Source: Axinella damicornis (lineage: Eukaryota > Porifera > Demospongiae > Axinellida > Axinellidae). From it: 64,000 nucleotides of DNA. Positions within the stretch are counted from its first letter, which is position 1, and each line of letters opens with the position of its first letter. Under the pieces are notes generated by a model that was given only the letters and a program-made list of their open reading frames with translations, did no database searches and was not told the DNA's origin. Positions 1-13,100 of this stretch are shown here, piece by piece. The stretch spans positions 6,018,737 through 6,082,736 of the forward strand of contig OZ007508.1 of assembly GCA_963931865.1 (NCBI GenBank), in the 5' to 3' direction. The translations under genes were made by a program, and so were the position numbers.

Positions 1-332
1 GCACATATGTACGTATGCATACTACGTTGTCCCTCTATGATAAACGCTGTTACCTTGAGCTTGCATCAAAGCTTCTATATAAACTTGGTGTTGAACTATG
101 TCAGCTCAATGGCATTGCCCATATCACACTCTATTAGGGAGCATTTCCTTTATAAGTGATTTGCTTAGTAATTTTTAGGTTATGTTGCATTGAGTTTCAT
201 GGTGCTGCTTACTGTGAGGAATGTGGTCAAATATTCGAATGTAGCTCAAGCATTCGAACAGTGGAATCACTCATGAACATTTGAACTAGTAGAATGTTTG
301 TCTACCGACCTATATTATATCTATCTATCTAT

Positions 333-788
333 TAGCCTCGTTCCCAGGCCGTTTTGGGAGGGAGAAACAGCCTGGCAACTTGCGCGAGTTCAAACTGTTT
401 ACGGACGTAACGTCACGGCAATTGCATACCTCATTCAATTAGTGAAGTCCATGTGATACTCTGATATTTTCACCGGCTGAGAACGGTCCTTTCCTGCTCG
501 TGGAAGCAACTGTTTGCGCAGGTTCTGCGATGGACGGCAAGCAGAAGACGAACGTACAAAAGTCATCGTGCAGAGCACCTACACTAGTGCGGTCGAGCGA
601 TCAACTATTGTGATGAATGGGCATGACTGCGACGTTTCCACACATGACGCAAGTCGGTTTACTGTTGTCATGTGACAGCGATCTGAAATCTGATTGGGTC
701 TTCCAACTCTCTGGCAGCAGAAGTAACAGTTTGAAATCGCGGAAGTTGCCAGGCCGTTTCTCCCTCCCAAAACGGCCTGGGAACGAGG

Positions 789-791
<3 letters not shown>
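333..791. mobile_element. 459-bp fold-back element, TAGCCTCG family (copy 1)
   Basis: Long inverted termini begin TAGCCTCGTTCCCAGGCC on the left and read as the exact complement on the right; the inverted match extends through the GGGAGGGA and CCTGGCAACTT segments. The 9 bp on each side are both TCTATCTAT, a direct duplication, although it lies in a CTAT microsatellite and is therefore ambiguous here. A same-length copy in opposite orientation lies at 27636-28094. No transposase is encoded, so it is non-autonomous. The 9-bp duplication and long inverted ends resemble Mutator-like elements (inference). Confidence 0.75.
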
Positions 792-834
<43 letters not shown>

Positions 835-922
835 GTCTTCAATGTAGTGTTTAATAAGCGTCCTGGCACGGGAAGCTTCACACTCCAGTGTATACATCAT
901 ATATTTTAATAGTGTGCCTATG

Positions 923-961
<39 letters not shown>

Positions 962-990
962 ATATATATTTATAAATATCTATCTATTCA
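792..990. repeat. (CTAT)n microsatellite tracts
   Basis: Two runs of the tetranucleotide CTAT, about 792-836 and 924-985, separated by non-repetitive DNA. The first abuts the right end of the fold-back element and matches the shorter CTAT run on its left. No coding content is seen here. Confidence 0.9.
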
Positions 991-1638
991 TGAATGGAAT
1001 TTCAAATTCACACTCAAGATGACAGAGATGCAGGTGCAGTGATAACACACACAGCTTCCCCATGCAGCCTAATTGCAGGCAATGTGGTTGTAGCCTCATT
1101 CCAGGGGGGGGTGGGACAAGGTCTGTGCGCACGTGGTACAATTAAAATTCCATAGGGATAGTGCACAATAATATACAAGAAGTATGCGGAACTAGCAGAC
1201 TAGTAACAGCTCTAGCGCTGACTTATCGCTGGGGTTCGATGGGGTTCGATCGCTTTATTGACTTCCTACCTGATGCTAAACACTTGAGTGCGGTCGACAA
1301 GTCTGCATTCGCTGATATTCTCGGTGAGTCTGCATGGTCACTTACATAACTGCTCAGTACAGGCACGTAGTAGCGTGTAGTGGCTTATACCCAGTTCGGT
1401 CACAGTCTTTGCATGGAGGTTACTCTTCAGGATGCTTTGAAAGCGCAATGCAGCCTTCTTCCACGGAGAAAAGCAGTAGAACGACTTTGCATTACGTCAT
1501 ACAAAATGACAGTGCACGTGATCTTGTCCTACCCCCCCTTGCCTCATTCCATGGCCCAGCCCTGAAACGATGTTATCTGGCCTGCCATGTGGTACTGCCA
1601 TGTACAGATAACTGTGCCATACAATAAATTATACCAAC
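991..1638. other. Intron or intergenic stretch without recognised gene
   Basis: This lies downstream of the second exon of the partial TRAF gene. I see no further TRAF zinc-finger exon. A plus-strand reading frame around 1161-1337 ends at a good donor (CTC then GTGAGT) but matches nothing I recognise. The third exon of the paralogous TRAF gene lies 3 kb from exon 2, so the missing exons are probably left of the window. Confidence 0.4.
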
Positions 1639-2494
1639 CTTTTCAGGATGTACAGTAATGCCACAGTTGTCGCAGTAATACCCTGGAAGGCTGAGGGTAA
1701 TAAACCACACATTAATATTATAGGGTGCACAAGGTATACATCTATCCTTCACAAGGTCTAGTGTAGTGGTCCTACAGAGGTAATATTACCCGCAGCAAAT
1801 TGACAGCAGTTATTTTCCTGAGATTGTCTAAATAGGGAAACTGATACGTAAAGCTTTTCCCATTGCGCGCATCCTACATGCGACTTCCCTACGAGTAGGC
1901 GTGTCACTGCAGCTGACAGTCTACAATGTCATGTAGCTAGGGCTTCACTTGGGTCCTCCAACACATTGAGTAGTTATAATGCAACAGGGGCGGATCCACA
2001 TAGGATATGATTCACTGCTGAAGGCAGCATAGCGAGGCAGCATTGCAAGGCCACGAAGCGGCTGATGAATGGGGAGTGTGAGGGAGTGCGTTGTTAACCT
2101 GTTGGATGTACCTGAGACTGCAGGAGATTCACATGCTGTGACCGTTGTACACGTTTGGCAGTTCCAACTCCACCAACAGACCTTGATCACTTCTTTCAGC
2201 CGACACTAGCTAGAGTTCAGTATAGCTAGTACACACAATAGGTCGCGCACATTGTGTACGTTAACTAGCTAGCTACGATGCAATCCTTGTTTTGTGGATG
2301 CTTGCATTCCCGATATGGAGAGCTGAATTGAATTGGTACAGTGGTCATCAGGCTTACCCTGCCATCTCCTTGAAACAGCTGTGGCATAGGCGAATTCCTT
2401 CCTCAGTTTGCACTGCGTTTCTGAGCAGTAGTTTGCAGTGGGGACACACGAGACTTGCCCTCTCGTGGACAGCTGCTGCTTCGTAGCCGGGCAT
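1639..2494 (-). CDS. TRAF-type protein, N-terminal RING-like exons (partial gene)
   Basis: Exon 1 (2358-2494, 137 bp) starts with ATG and reads MPGYEAAAVHERASLVCPHC, then a RING-like stretch with VQTEEGIRLCHSC. Exon 2 (1639-1690, 52 bp) supplies LPGYYCDNCGITVHPEK. Lengths, splice phase and most residues match exons 1 and 2 of the complete TRAF gene at 32703-41525, so this is a paralogue on the same strand. TRAF proteins are cytoplasmic adaptors and often E3 ligases downstream of TNF- and Toll-type receptors. In the usual motif VQTECGHRYC the third and fourth zinc ligands are C and H; here they are E and I, so the RING is degenerate. Donor 1 is GTAAGC; donor 2 is the weaker GTTGGT. The rest of the gene is not in the window, and it could be a truncated duplicate. 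Confidence 0.7.
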
Positions 2495-3428
2495 AGTGCA
2501 GATCGCATAGTATAGTAGCTAACTTCAGTGCAACAATTTCTGCACAGGCTATTTAAAGTGCCGCGGGGAATTCCCTGGTGCTCCCCCCCTAGTAATAATG
2601 CCATGCAGCGCAAAACTGTACTGGATGTGGGGGGTGGCCTTGGAAGAGATAGAGCTGTAGAGTTAAAACAGTGGCGAAGCCCAGGCCTGCGCCTGGACCG
2701 TAGTCATGAATTCCACCGTCCCTTTTATGGAGGCCGGGCAGTTTCTTTGAGCCATGTCCAGGCCTTTTGTCTAGGCTGCCACCAGAGGACATCGGAGACG
2801 GCGTTATGAGTCGACCATACGTACGTACGTTTATAGCTATGTCATAAACTAGGAACGCCTGCAGCATCATGCACTGTTTATGACTAGGCGAATGTAGAAC
2901 ATTGTGGGGCGAGCCAGAGCGAGTGTATAGGCATAACTGCATGCAGAACATGGAGCGGTTGCATGAACATGAGTCTCATGCGACTGAGCATAGTCTATAT
3001 AGCTGAAGAAGCATGCTAGCTGTCCACTGGTTCAGCACACTGTGCATGCTCTGTCTAGCAGGCATGTTACTCAGACTGAAATGTGGAAATGTGAGTCAGG
3101 CGCTGAGCTGCTCTCAAACTCTCCAGTCTGGCGTCTCTTTGTTCATCAGTCTCAGCTGCACAGCACGTACAAGTAGCAGGCCAGCATCTATGGCCATGCA
3201 GTAACCAATGAATAGGTAGGTCCATCTTTGCTGTCAGCATCATCCGAGTCGAGCAGGTGATGCAATTGCAAGATCACGCAAAATATGAGCCGGAAAGTGA
3301 TTATGGCATGATGTACGGATACATGTGTAAAAACGTATGAAGATGTAGCAGAACAGCAAAAAGTAAGAAAACAAACATTGATATGACAGTTCAGTATACT
3401 ACCCCATCTTACATATCTTTCCACATAA
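2495..3428. other. Intergenic stretch, nothing recognised
   Basis: Upstream flank of the partial TRAF gene. Several open frames are present on both strands, but none has a recognisable domain, compositional signal or splice logic. The TRAF promoter is presumably within the first few hundred bases, but no clear TATA box or initiator was identified. Confidence 0.4.
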
Positions 3429-3926
3429 TTACACTCCTGGTATAGGAAAAATTGTGCCGCGTAATATAAATAATATATATAATGTTTGAGTACTTAGGCT
3501 TGGCCTACAGAAATTCTGCCTACACCGCCGTGATCGCTATCATGCCCTGACCTGAATGTAAAAAGTTGGTGCTGAAACTCACCTTGGTGGTGGAGATATG
3601 AGCTCTTTTGTCTCGCCGTGGTCGCCATTGCTCCCGCGCTCTCTTCGACTTCCGGTGGCAGTACCGTTCTTAGGAAAGGCACACGAAGATTCTGACCACA
3701 CAGCCGTGATAGCTGTCGTTCACTGACGCTTACATGCCCAAACTCACCGTGCTGGCTAAGTTGTGAGTGCTGTAGTAATGTCTTATCTTCCTTTTGTCGC
3801 CATTGCTCGCGATCGTGGTTGCCACGTGGCATGTGCGTTAATTGGAACGAATTGCAATACTTAGCTTGCGCTACGGCGAGTCGCAACCGGTTGCATCGCG
3901 GCTACCAGGAGTGCGGTTGCCCCTCG
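3429..3926. mobile_element. ACTCCTGGTA-family MITE (copy a)
   Basis: Starts TTACACTCCTGGTATAGG and ends CTACCAGGAGTGCGGTTG, giving a short inverted terminal match (ACTCCTGGTA). It shares its whole body with copies at 17282, 17917, 22151, 23966 and 38828. The interior contains two related half-units, each with GATTCTGAC followed by GCCGTGATCGCT. On the minus strand these look like exon pieces ending in GTGAGTTT donors. No transposase is encoded. Confidence 0.7.
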
Positions 3927-4377
3927 TATATAATGAGATAAAATTTAATATGTAGGATGTTGTATACTGAACTGTTTTATGCCATCATCCCTGCTTGTTT
4001 TCATACTTTTTGCTGTTTTGGATCCCTCTACATCTCCATACGTTGTAATGTTTTTTACACTTGTAAACTAACAGTAATACTACTCATCATCTCACGGTTC
4101 TAGAGAGCTGATTATGGCTTTATCTTAAGTGGTGATATGCTACACTAGTGCTAGCCAGCTAGCCTACTTGTGATGACTGTGTCCCCCAAGACTTGCTGGT
4201 GGTGGTGCATGGGAGTGATTATGGAGACACATTTTCACTATTGCACTTTGCAAGTTCTTTTGAACAATACATCTGTGTAGCACATATAGCTAAGCCATTG
4301 CACTATAATACAAAGCTTCATATCTCATTCAAACACATGGATACAACTTGGCATGTCACTTACTGCATATGGCTATG

Positions 4378-4448
4378 TAGCCTCGTTCCCAAGCCTTCTC
4401 ACCCCAGCATTTGTCACTTTCAGTACTAAGGGCCTGGGAACGAGGTTA
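4378..4448. mobile_element. 71-bp fold-back element, TAGCCTCG family
   Basis: Begins TAGCCTCGTTCCCAAGCC and ends GGCCTGGGAACGAGGTTA, its near-complement. It is short and non-coding. The flanks show no clean 9-bp duplication, so this copy may be older than those with intact duplications. Confidence 0.65.
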
Positions 4449-4828
4449 GCATATAATTATTATGCAGTACATGCACTTTTGCTATCTGTTGAGATATTCA
4501 TACTATGTGTGACTGGCAATGCTGTATTTGGCATGTTAGCCGTATTCACCACCATGAATAACCACAACCAGCGGAGTAAAGTACAATGATGCCCTTATGC
4601 AGTGCAAATATATACAGGAAGTGCATGGAGTAAAGTACAATGATGTCCTGGTGCAGTACACTATCTCCCCTGTTAACCTCAATGAATATTGTCAAATTTA
4701 CATCTGATTCCCCTGAACTGTGAACTTTGATCCTAACCTTGTGAGTACCCAATCACTCTATATAAAGCAGCTGCAACTCCATCACAAGTACTTGTCTAGC
4801 TACTGCTATATACATTGTTCATACTGTC

Positions 4829-5785
4829 ATGACAGAAGCCTTGGAGATAATCCTCCCTCCAGCTGTGGAGTACCGAGGAGGGTCAAAGGTCAGCGGTACT
4901 TTGCGACTGAGTATTGAAAAGCCAAAAGTAGTGAACTCAATCACGGTAAGACTGTTTGGGTGTTCTAATGTGGAGTGGACTGAGCAGCGCCCAAACCCCA
5001 ATGGAGGCCCAATCCCACTCACTGTGTTTCACCGGGGCAACCAAACCCACGCTGAGAGTTCCATCACTGTGTGGAGCAGCCAGGAGTCCGCTGGAACAAA
5101 CGTGCAACTCCGACCAGGGGAGTATCAGTACCCCTTCAGCTTTATACTCCCATTAGACATCCCTGCCACTTTTAACGGTGTGTATGGGAACATTAAGTAT
5201 GGTATTGCTGCTCTGGTAGATACACCGGGTTTGTTCAGTGACGAACACGCTAGTTTCTTGTTTCCAGTGGTACGTGACGTGAAGGTTCAAGATACCAAGT
5301 TGCTGCGATCCGTAAGGATGGAGACACAGAAGACAGTCTGTTGCTGGTGCTGTACCTCTGGACCCATTGTCCTGACTGTGGCACTGCCAAGACAAGCCTA
5401 CTGCACTGGAGAGACGCTGGATGTGAGCGTAACGGTGGAGAATGGTAGTGGAAGAACTCTGTCCGCATTTGCGGTCTTCACTCAGCACACTCTTTACACA
5501 GCAAGCATGCCAGCTGTCGGTACGGACACCGAAAAGAATACAATAATGGAAGAACAGTTGGGCACGATCCAGTCTGCATCAACTGTTGAAAACACCTGCT
5601 TCTCCTCCAGCATTCTTCCTGCTTTGCTTTATCCCACAACCACCGACCCAAGTGCCATCATCAAGGTCTCCTACGAGATTGCTGTAAATGTGGAGGTACC
5701 TTGGGGGTTGGACATGCTCTTGAAGGTCCCAATAACCCTTGTCAACGTGCCAATGCATGTACAGGGACAAGAAAACCACTAACTA
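4829..5785 (+). CDS. Arrestin-domain (alpha-arrestin/ARRDC-like) protein
   Basis: A single uninterrupted frame of 317 codons. The N-terminal half (about residues 5-140) has the alpha-arrestin pattern: an initial IILPPAVEYRGGSKVSGTL strand pair, then LRPGEYQYPFSFILPLDIP and NIKYGIAALVDT, typical of arrestin_N. The C-terminal half (about 165-305) begins after QKTVCCWCC with GPIVLTVALPRQAYCTGETL, typical of arrestin_C. Family members are cytoplasmic adaptors that link membrane cargo to NEDD4-type ubiquitin ligases through PPxY motifs in a C-terminal tail. This protein stops right after the arrestin_C fold (ending VPMHVQGQENH) and has no PPxY, so it would need another way to recruit a ligase. The start was chosen as the first ATG of the frame; the fold begins five residues later. 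No intron is needed. Family call confident; cargo unknown. Confidence 0.88.
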
Positions 5786-6879
5786 CTAGATCGGAATTAC
5801 TAGCTGTGTGTGCGCTCATGTACATTAATAGCTATAGTACACATGCACTCTGTCAATGTAGCTACTACAGTCATATAGGTTGTGACTATCCAATTTTTGT
5901 GTGTGCATTCAATTATAGTGTGTCTGTCTCGAAAATAATTTTAGTATTGGAGTCTCCTCACAGTATACACATATAGCTAATTACACGAAATATAGCAGGT
6001 GGCAGTATCAGAATAGATAATAGAGTGCTCTATTATCTATGGTATCAGTGAAGCTATACTTGTTTTGCAGTTCTCATTGTGGGTGGGGCTGGTCACATGA
6101 TCTATCCATTGCCCTGACTCAATCAATGGGCATTCTTAAATCTATCTTTTATGCATGTGACATCAAACACAGCCAATATTAACATTGTAGGCTTTAGTGA
6201 TTATTTATTATCCGAGTTCACTAAATTCACTACAATTCACGGTACAGAAGCTAGCAGTTAAATGTTTATTGCAAAAAGCAGTTATTCATCAAATCTCAGC
6301 AATTAAGTTTAAGGCAAGTCACACCCTTACAAAGACTCTACCAAACAGCCAGAGTTACACAAAAATCAAATAGCAGAACACTGGTGAGAGGAGCAATCAG
6401 TGTGCTGCGATGATGTGCACTGGGACAGTATAGTGCAAGTAGTAGCAATAAGTTACGAGGATTTCTGAGAGAGCAGTTCTTGGCACATGTCAGTGTGACC
6501 CTCAGCACTGGCTACGTACGTATGTCAAAGGTTGTGAGCCCAGCCTGAGTATGGTATAGAACAATAGGTGATTTACACTGATCCAGAAGGAAGGTTTAAT
6601 CTGACCATTACATCATGAGCAAATTGATTTCTTCCGCTGCAAATACTATACAGATTATATGTACACCAAGGGACAGGCAACAACTCATTCCTCCAGTATT
6701 GCTCTAAAGGATACAATATTACATTAGCAATGGGGTTTCCATGGTTACCATGAGGGCTGTCTCCTGGGAGCCCTGGAATCAGATTGACAATGTCCTAATA
6801 CAACCTCCCAAAGTGCTCAAACGCTCAAGGCAAACAACTAGCTATATTCATGAGAGTACGATAATACGGCTCTTCATGA
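5786..6879. other. Intergenic stretch between convergent genes
   Basis: Lies between the 3' end of the plus-strand arrestin gene and the 3' end of the minus-strand ankyrin gene. I see no gene. A short palindrome, AGAGTGCTCTATTATCTATG with AGATAATAGAGTGC just upstream, occurs near 6015-6041. Confidence 0.4.
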
Positions 6880-7081
6880 TCATGCCACATATGTGGCAAT
6901 GTACACACACACTCTGTACACTGCAGTATTGGAACACTTCATGTCTGGTATGTTGATCACCTTCACTGGTAGGTCAGAGTCGGCATTTTCCTCCAGCAGT
7001 ACCTGTACAACATCTTCATATCCACAGTCTGCAGCGTAGTGGAGGGCAGTCCTCCCAGACTGTTCACATTCATGTGTGTGT

Positions 7082-7162
<81 letters not shown>

Positions 7163-10100
7163 GAGGATTACTACTAGAATCCTGTTTGGTGAGGGATATG
7201 ACGGTAAAACCCTCCATGCAGATGCATATCTCCATGCAATTGTACATACATTCTACACTATTTGGAGTGTATCTCACCTGGTCAGTGGTGTTGACAGTCG
7301 ACCCTGCCTGGAGAAGTACTCTCACCACACTGGGGTGGTCATGGCCAGATGCTACCATCAGAACAGTGTGCCCACTCTGTGAGATGAGGTGGAAAGAGAG
7401 TGACATTTCAACAATCAGACTCATAATGAATTTATGTGCAAGTAGCTTTTGGTTTCTGTGCACTAACTCGATGATAACTAACCTTCTTCTGATGGTTGAC
7501 ATCTGCCTTTGCTGCAATCAGATACTCTACTACTGGAAGATGCCCTTTCTGGCAAGCAATATACAGGGGAGTAGCACCAGTCTGAAGGTAGATAACATTA
7601 GCACCATAAAAACATAGCAGTATACACACACATGTTCAAACTTGTGCACACACAATTTGTTCTATATATCATGTTTATATCAGCAGAAGTGGCGGAATGG
7701 GGGGGGGGGGGGCTTTTCATAGTGGGAGGGGGGCAGCTCTGTGATGTCATATGGTATCAGTCGTCTAATAAATGCAGAATTCAACACTTACAGAGCAGTG
7801 AACTGATTGATTCTCGAACTTGAATGCGTAGGTTTAAGTGTCTATAGCTAGCCAGTCTCGGGTTCCGGCAAGTTTCTACATGTTTCTATTTAGAGCTAAC
7901 CATTACTAAGCACACATCCATGTGGCTAAATTTTAGTGGTGATGTGACGGCACGCGGCGCATGGAGTGGCAGGCGTCTCTGCTGGCTGGATTCGTGGGTT
8001 GTCAGGGCTATAACCCCCCCCCCACTTTTTGCATGCTTCCGCCGCCCCTGATCAGTCACCCATCCTCAGGCATTAGCATATTGTGAGGAGTATGATCTGT
8101 AAACAACATACACTCTTCCTACAGCTGAGGTGTGTCCTCCTAAATGTGAGAGTATAAGCGAACTTTAACCTCAGAGCTTACTCACACAAACTGCAGGTAT
8201 GTGGGGGTGAATGAACTAGTCAAAGGTGCTCTGGAACTCCACCCACACAGGGTTTATACCCTCAACCATTCCTGTGCATGATGTGCTGAGGTCTGGTTGC
8301 CATGGCAGCCAAAACTAAACTGAGTGTGCCTATGTACTGTACACTGTTTTCAAATGTGATAATCAATTGCAAGAGCTGACAACACAATACACTGCTACCC
8401 ATTACGCACTATGCATGCACAGTAACAATCAAAGCCCGGTAACACAGTGTATTAATCCAAACAGATCCTACGTACAGTAGTAGTAACTAACCCCATTCCA
8501 ATGGTTGACATCTGCCTTTGCTTCAATCAGACATTCCAACTATACTGCCTCGTAAATGAGCTCTAAGCAGATCCAGTTACTGGGTTAGTAATACTACATG
8601 GTCATCAGGGCAAGAAAAATTCTATCGTAAGGACAAAAACTTCAGCCAATCTAAAAAACCACCCTATCGTTCACTTGGTTGCTATGGTAATATTCTAAAC
8701 TTATTTGTGAACATTATGTAGCGACTAACTTTCTTCTGCTGGTTGACATCTGCCCTTGCTGCAATCAGATGCTCTACTACCGGAAGATGCCCTTCCTGGC
8801 AGGCAATATACATGGGAGTTGTACCATCCTGGAGGTAGAGAACATTAGCACCATAACAATGGAACATGGGGAAGGCCAGACATGACTGACAGCCTTTGTT
8901 GCCATGGTGAGGAGTATGATCTGCAAACAACACTCCTCCTATAACATTGCCGTAGCAAGCGGTCCGGCCGGTCCGGTTTTGGCCGGACCACTTTTTCACT
9001 CGAACAAGAAGAAAAACTTCCTTGTTGGCTTCCATCATTGCTTTACGGCATGGCAGAGAAAGTCATCGAAGTGCAGTACTGACTTTTCTCATGCTTTCAC
9101 CAGTCCACGCGAGTTGAAACTCGATATTCAGGGGCTAGAGACGAGACCAACACACGGAATGGAGACAGGCTAACGCACGCCGCCATACTCACGAGTTCGC
9201 GATTCGAGTGGCAGAAATATAGAGGGTGATGATGTACTAGCCGCTGAGAATGAGGCGGTCACAGAAATGAAAGGTTAGAAGTGGCAGTGTAGTGCAAAGC
9301 ACGAAGGTGCTACGAGAGCCAATCCAGATAGCTGAAAAGGCAAAGGTGAGAATTTTTTTCCGCGCTTCGCGTGGATTAGATCACCGCTACACGGCTACAC
9401 CGCTTCGGCAGTGGCCGTACCACTCAAAAATAGCTTGCTACGGGCCTGTATAATGTAGTGGTCAGGTGAGGTAATGTGGGGGTATGAGCGAATTTAGCCT
9501 CAGGAGGTATGTGGGGGTTAGAACTAGCCAAAGGTGCTCATGGAACTCCACCCATACAGGGTTTTATACCCTACGAAGGCAGTGCATAGAGGCGGGTAGT
9601 GCTGATCCTATATGCACAAATGTTTTTCACCATTCATTTTTCAGCTGTCTGGATGAGCACTTGTACACATGTAGCACCTTGGTGCTTTGCACTGCACTCC
9701 TGGTTTCCGTGACACTCGCTCTCAACATGGAAAGGTAATGTGAGTCGGATGAAAGCTGGATCTGGTACATCATGAGCAACATGTTAACTGAAGGGTGCCA
9801 TCACTCTTGATTCATGACTAATGCACAACGGTGCACGTGTTAGTCCATTCTGTGTGTGTTGGTCTCGTCCCTTCGACGTGGTGACTCCGACACCAAGACT
9901 GGTGAAAACATGGAGAAAGTCAGTACTAGCGTTGCTGCTCTAGATGCTGGAAGCTCAAAGAAAACTAGGAGGAAACTCTGGATGTAGCTACACGCATGTA
10001 AGCCAGAATCTCAGCAATGCCATTTTTCACCCTCAAAAACCGGTATGGCCATGTCTGTACTGGCCGTACCTGCAATAATTACAACTATGCACTATGCATG

Positions 10101-13100
10101 CACAATAATGCAATTTAGCTTCCAACCCCAGTAACACAATGCATTGAGTATATGCAATCAAAATGGGTCCTGCAGTAATATTGACCAACCGATGGTTGAC
10201 ATCTGCCTGATGTTCCATCTCTACTTTGTTGTAAATAAGCTCTATACAGATCCAGCTACCGGGCAAGTAATCTGCATAGTCATCAGGCTCCATTGTAAGA
10301 AGTCTACTAGAGACAAGGGCTTTCTGAACTCCAGCAAACCTCCTCTATCACACCTTATCATTCTCTTCTAATTAGAGATTCAGTGAACATTATGAAACTA
10401 ACTTTCAGCTGATGGTTGACATCTGCCTTGGCTGCAATCAAACGCTCTACTACTGGAAGATGCCCATTCTGGCAGGCGATATACAGGGAAGTTGCACCAT
10501 CCTGGAGGTAGGGAACATTAATTAGCAGTACACACACACACACACATGTTGCTATACATGTACACATCGTGATGGAACCTGGGCAAGGCCGGACATGACA
10601 TTAAATGTAATTGCTGGTTTTAACCTTGCGATTACGTACTCGGTCTAGTACGTATACAGGAAGCACATGGAGCTTTCGAGTGTACATGACCTGTTGGGTG
10701 ATATGAGGTAGACACTGTCTCGTGACTAACATGCATCATCACCTCCATCCTCAGGCTGTACAGAGCGGCCGTTGCCATGGTAGAGATCCCAAAGCATTTA
10801 AGTAATATTTAGATGCCAGTTGGCAGTGCATTACGGGCACCGAGGGCAATAAAGTTAACGGTTGAGGGCAGGATAATGCACGAGCCAAAGGCGAGTGCAT
10901 TATCCGCCCGAGACCGTTACTACATTGTCCGAGTGCACTAACTAATTTAGCCCAGTAATGCACAAAAACTGGTATATAAAGTACTCAGTACTGTGCATTA
11001 TGCAATTTAATGTTCAGTCATGTGATCGATTACGAGGTGTCTGATTTGTTGAGGGTCTCGTGAGTAGCACTAAGTGTGTGTTATGTAGTGTAGCAGTACC
11101 TACACTAATTAGCCTCAATCCCATTTCCACATTGGGTGTTTCAATTCCCTTATCTGAGACTATAAGAAACTGGAGGTGGGAGTGGCTTGGATTGAGGCTA
11201 ATGTTGTGTATGAACAGGATCAGTACAGAGCACACAGTGTGTGTAGGGGTCTGTGCCCAGTTCCCAGCAAGGTATCAATGCGCTCTTGTTGTGTGGGGAG
11301 CAGAGGGAGATCTAATTAACATTCAGTGCTGTAGCAATGCCCACCTTGCTCTGCAGGTCCACTCTAGCCCCCGACAGGAGCAACAGTTCTACAATCCCAT
11401 CATACCCCTCCTGGCTGGCATCATAGAGTGGGAAGAATCCATCCTGTGTGCATGGGAATATAACAAACCCTGAAACTCATGAATTTTATGCAAGTCTCAG
11501 ACATAGCGTATGTTTATTACAGTACCGTCCAAACAAGCAAATTTGTCTGTGCTTTGATGATAATTATATGACGAGAGTTTGTAATTACACCCGGAGCGCG
11601 TAATTACATAGAGAGCGGAATGAAGGGAAGGAGCATGAAATGACCACGCAGAATTGAAAACTTTCCCACGCCCATTGACTGGCCTTTTCTCTGTCTTCTA
11701 GTAGTCATCCTTCATGAAGTCTCTGTAGGCATGCAAGCTAATGGGACTAATGTTTGCGAGACTGGTGGGTGCTCTTTACAGTAAACTTTGACCTTATAAA
11801 CTGAGCCACTGCTTCTGCTACTACTAGCTGGACCGTAGAAGCAGTAGAGTAATTAATATTCTACGTGTAGGAGGGAGTTTCACTCCAGCTCCTGGTTTCA
11901 CAGGATGCAGGGTTACCACATTTACTATTCAGGATTGCCTGTGCTCACCTTGTCCTGTAAGTCCAATTCAGCTCCTGCTAGCAGGAGGAGCTCCACCACC
12001 TTCTGGTGGCCATAGATACTGGCTTGCTGTAGTGCTGTCCAACCATCCTGTATGGTAAAATAAGTGAGACCAATATGTGAGCACATGCATGGATACCTGA
12101 AAGGAACTTTCCAGATTAAGCTGTAGGTGAGCTTAGCTGTGTTCTACCATGTCCATGTCTCAGCACTCTTCACTAACATGCATCATCCTCAGGCTACGTA
12201 TATACACAGAGTTGCCGTTGCCATGGTAATTAACAATCATATGTGCATTAGCATCAAGTTTCCATCTAGCAGTACCAACACTCAGTCACATTTATACATT
12301 CATGTGTTTCAATTGCTTGCCTCAGTTTATCTGAGAATATAGCAAGTGACAAAGAAATGAGGTTTAAGGAAGTTTAACAAGGTTAATCACGATTGGCATC
12401 CTAAGCCCAGCCCCTTCGTGTAGTGCGCATGTGCAAATATTGGCGCTCACTGCACGCTGCTTTTTCTCAGCCGCTGGCAAACTAAAAAGCCATGGCCTCT
12501 ACGTCTACCCTAACACCGACCTCAGCAACGCCCAGTGCTTCTGCCAGTCTGGACACCATCTCTGCACGCCTGCTGGCCCTTGAAAATACCCTCGGCGGAC
12601 CTACCTCAGGCCCCTTGGCATCCGCGCCATCCGGTGAGTCTGTTTTTCTTAGGCTGCCGCTGGGTGTGTTGCTCATACATGCTGCTCACTCGTGTTGCTC
12701 TTATGTGCTGCCCATCCAGACTGCTGCCTTCGCAGTCATATGCATGGGTAACACAAATGCCGCCCATTCATGCTGCCCGTTCATGCTGCCTGTTCATGCT
12801 ACCTGTTCTCATGCATGCTGCCTGTTCATGCTGCCCATTCATGCCGCTGCCGTGCCTGCTTCGCAGTCACATTTAAATGCTGGTCATTCATGCTGCTGCC
12901 CCGTGTCTGCCTCGCAGTCACGTATTTCATGCTGCTCACACCCACTGCTTTTACATGCTGCCCATTCATGTTGCTGCCCCGTGTCTGCTTTGCAGTCACG
13001 TATAAATGCTGCCCATTCATGTTGCTGCCCCGTGTCTGCTTTGCAGTCACGTATAAATGCTGCCCATTCATGCCACTGCCCTGTGTCTTCTTCGCAGTCA

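Noticed and set aside
1161..1349. Possible plus-strand exon ending at CTC/GTGAGT
   Set aside because: No recognised domain, no convincing acceptor, and it lies opposite to the TRAF gene's direction.
7039..7617. Long open frames of C-V and H-T repeats on both strands
   Set aside because: They are translations of the (GT)n microsatellite joined to intron sequence. The real coding content there is the pair of 99-bp ankyrin exons.
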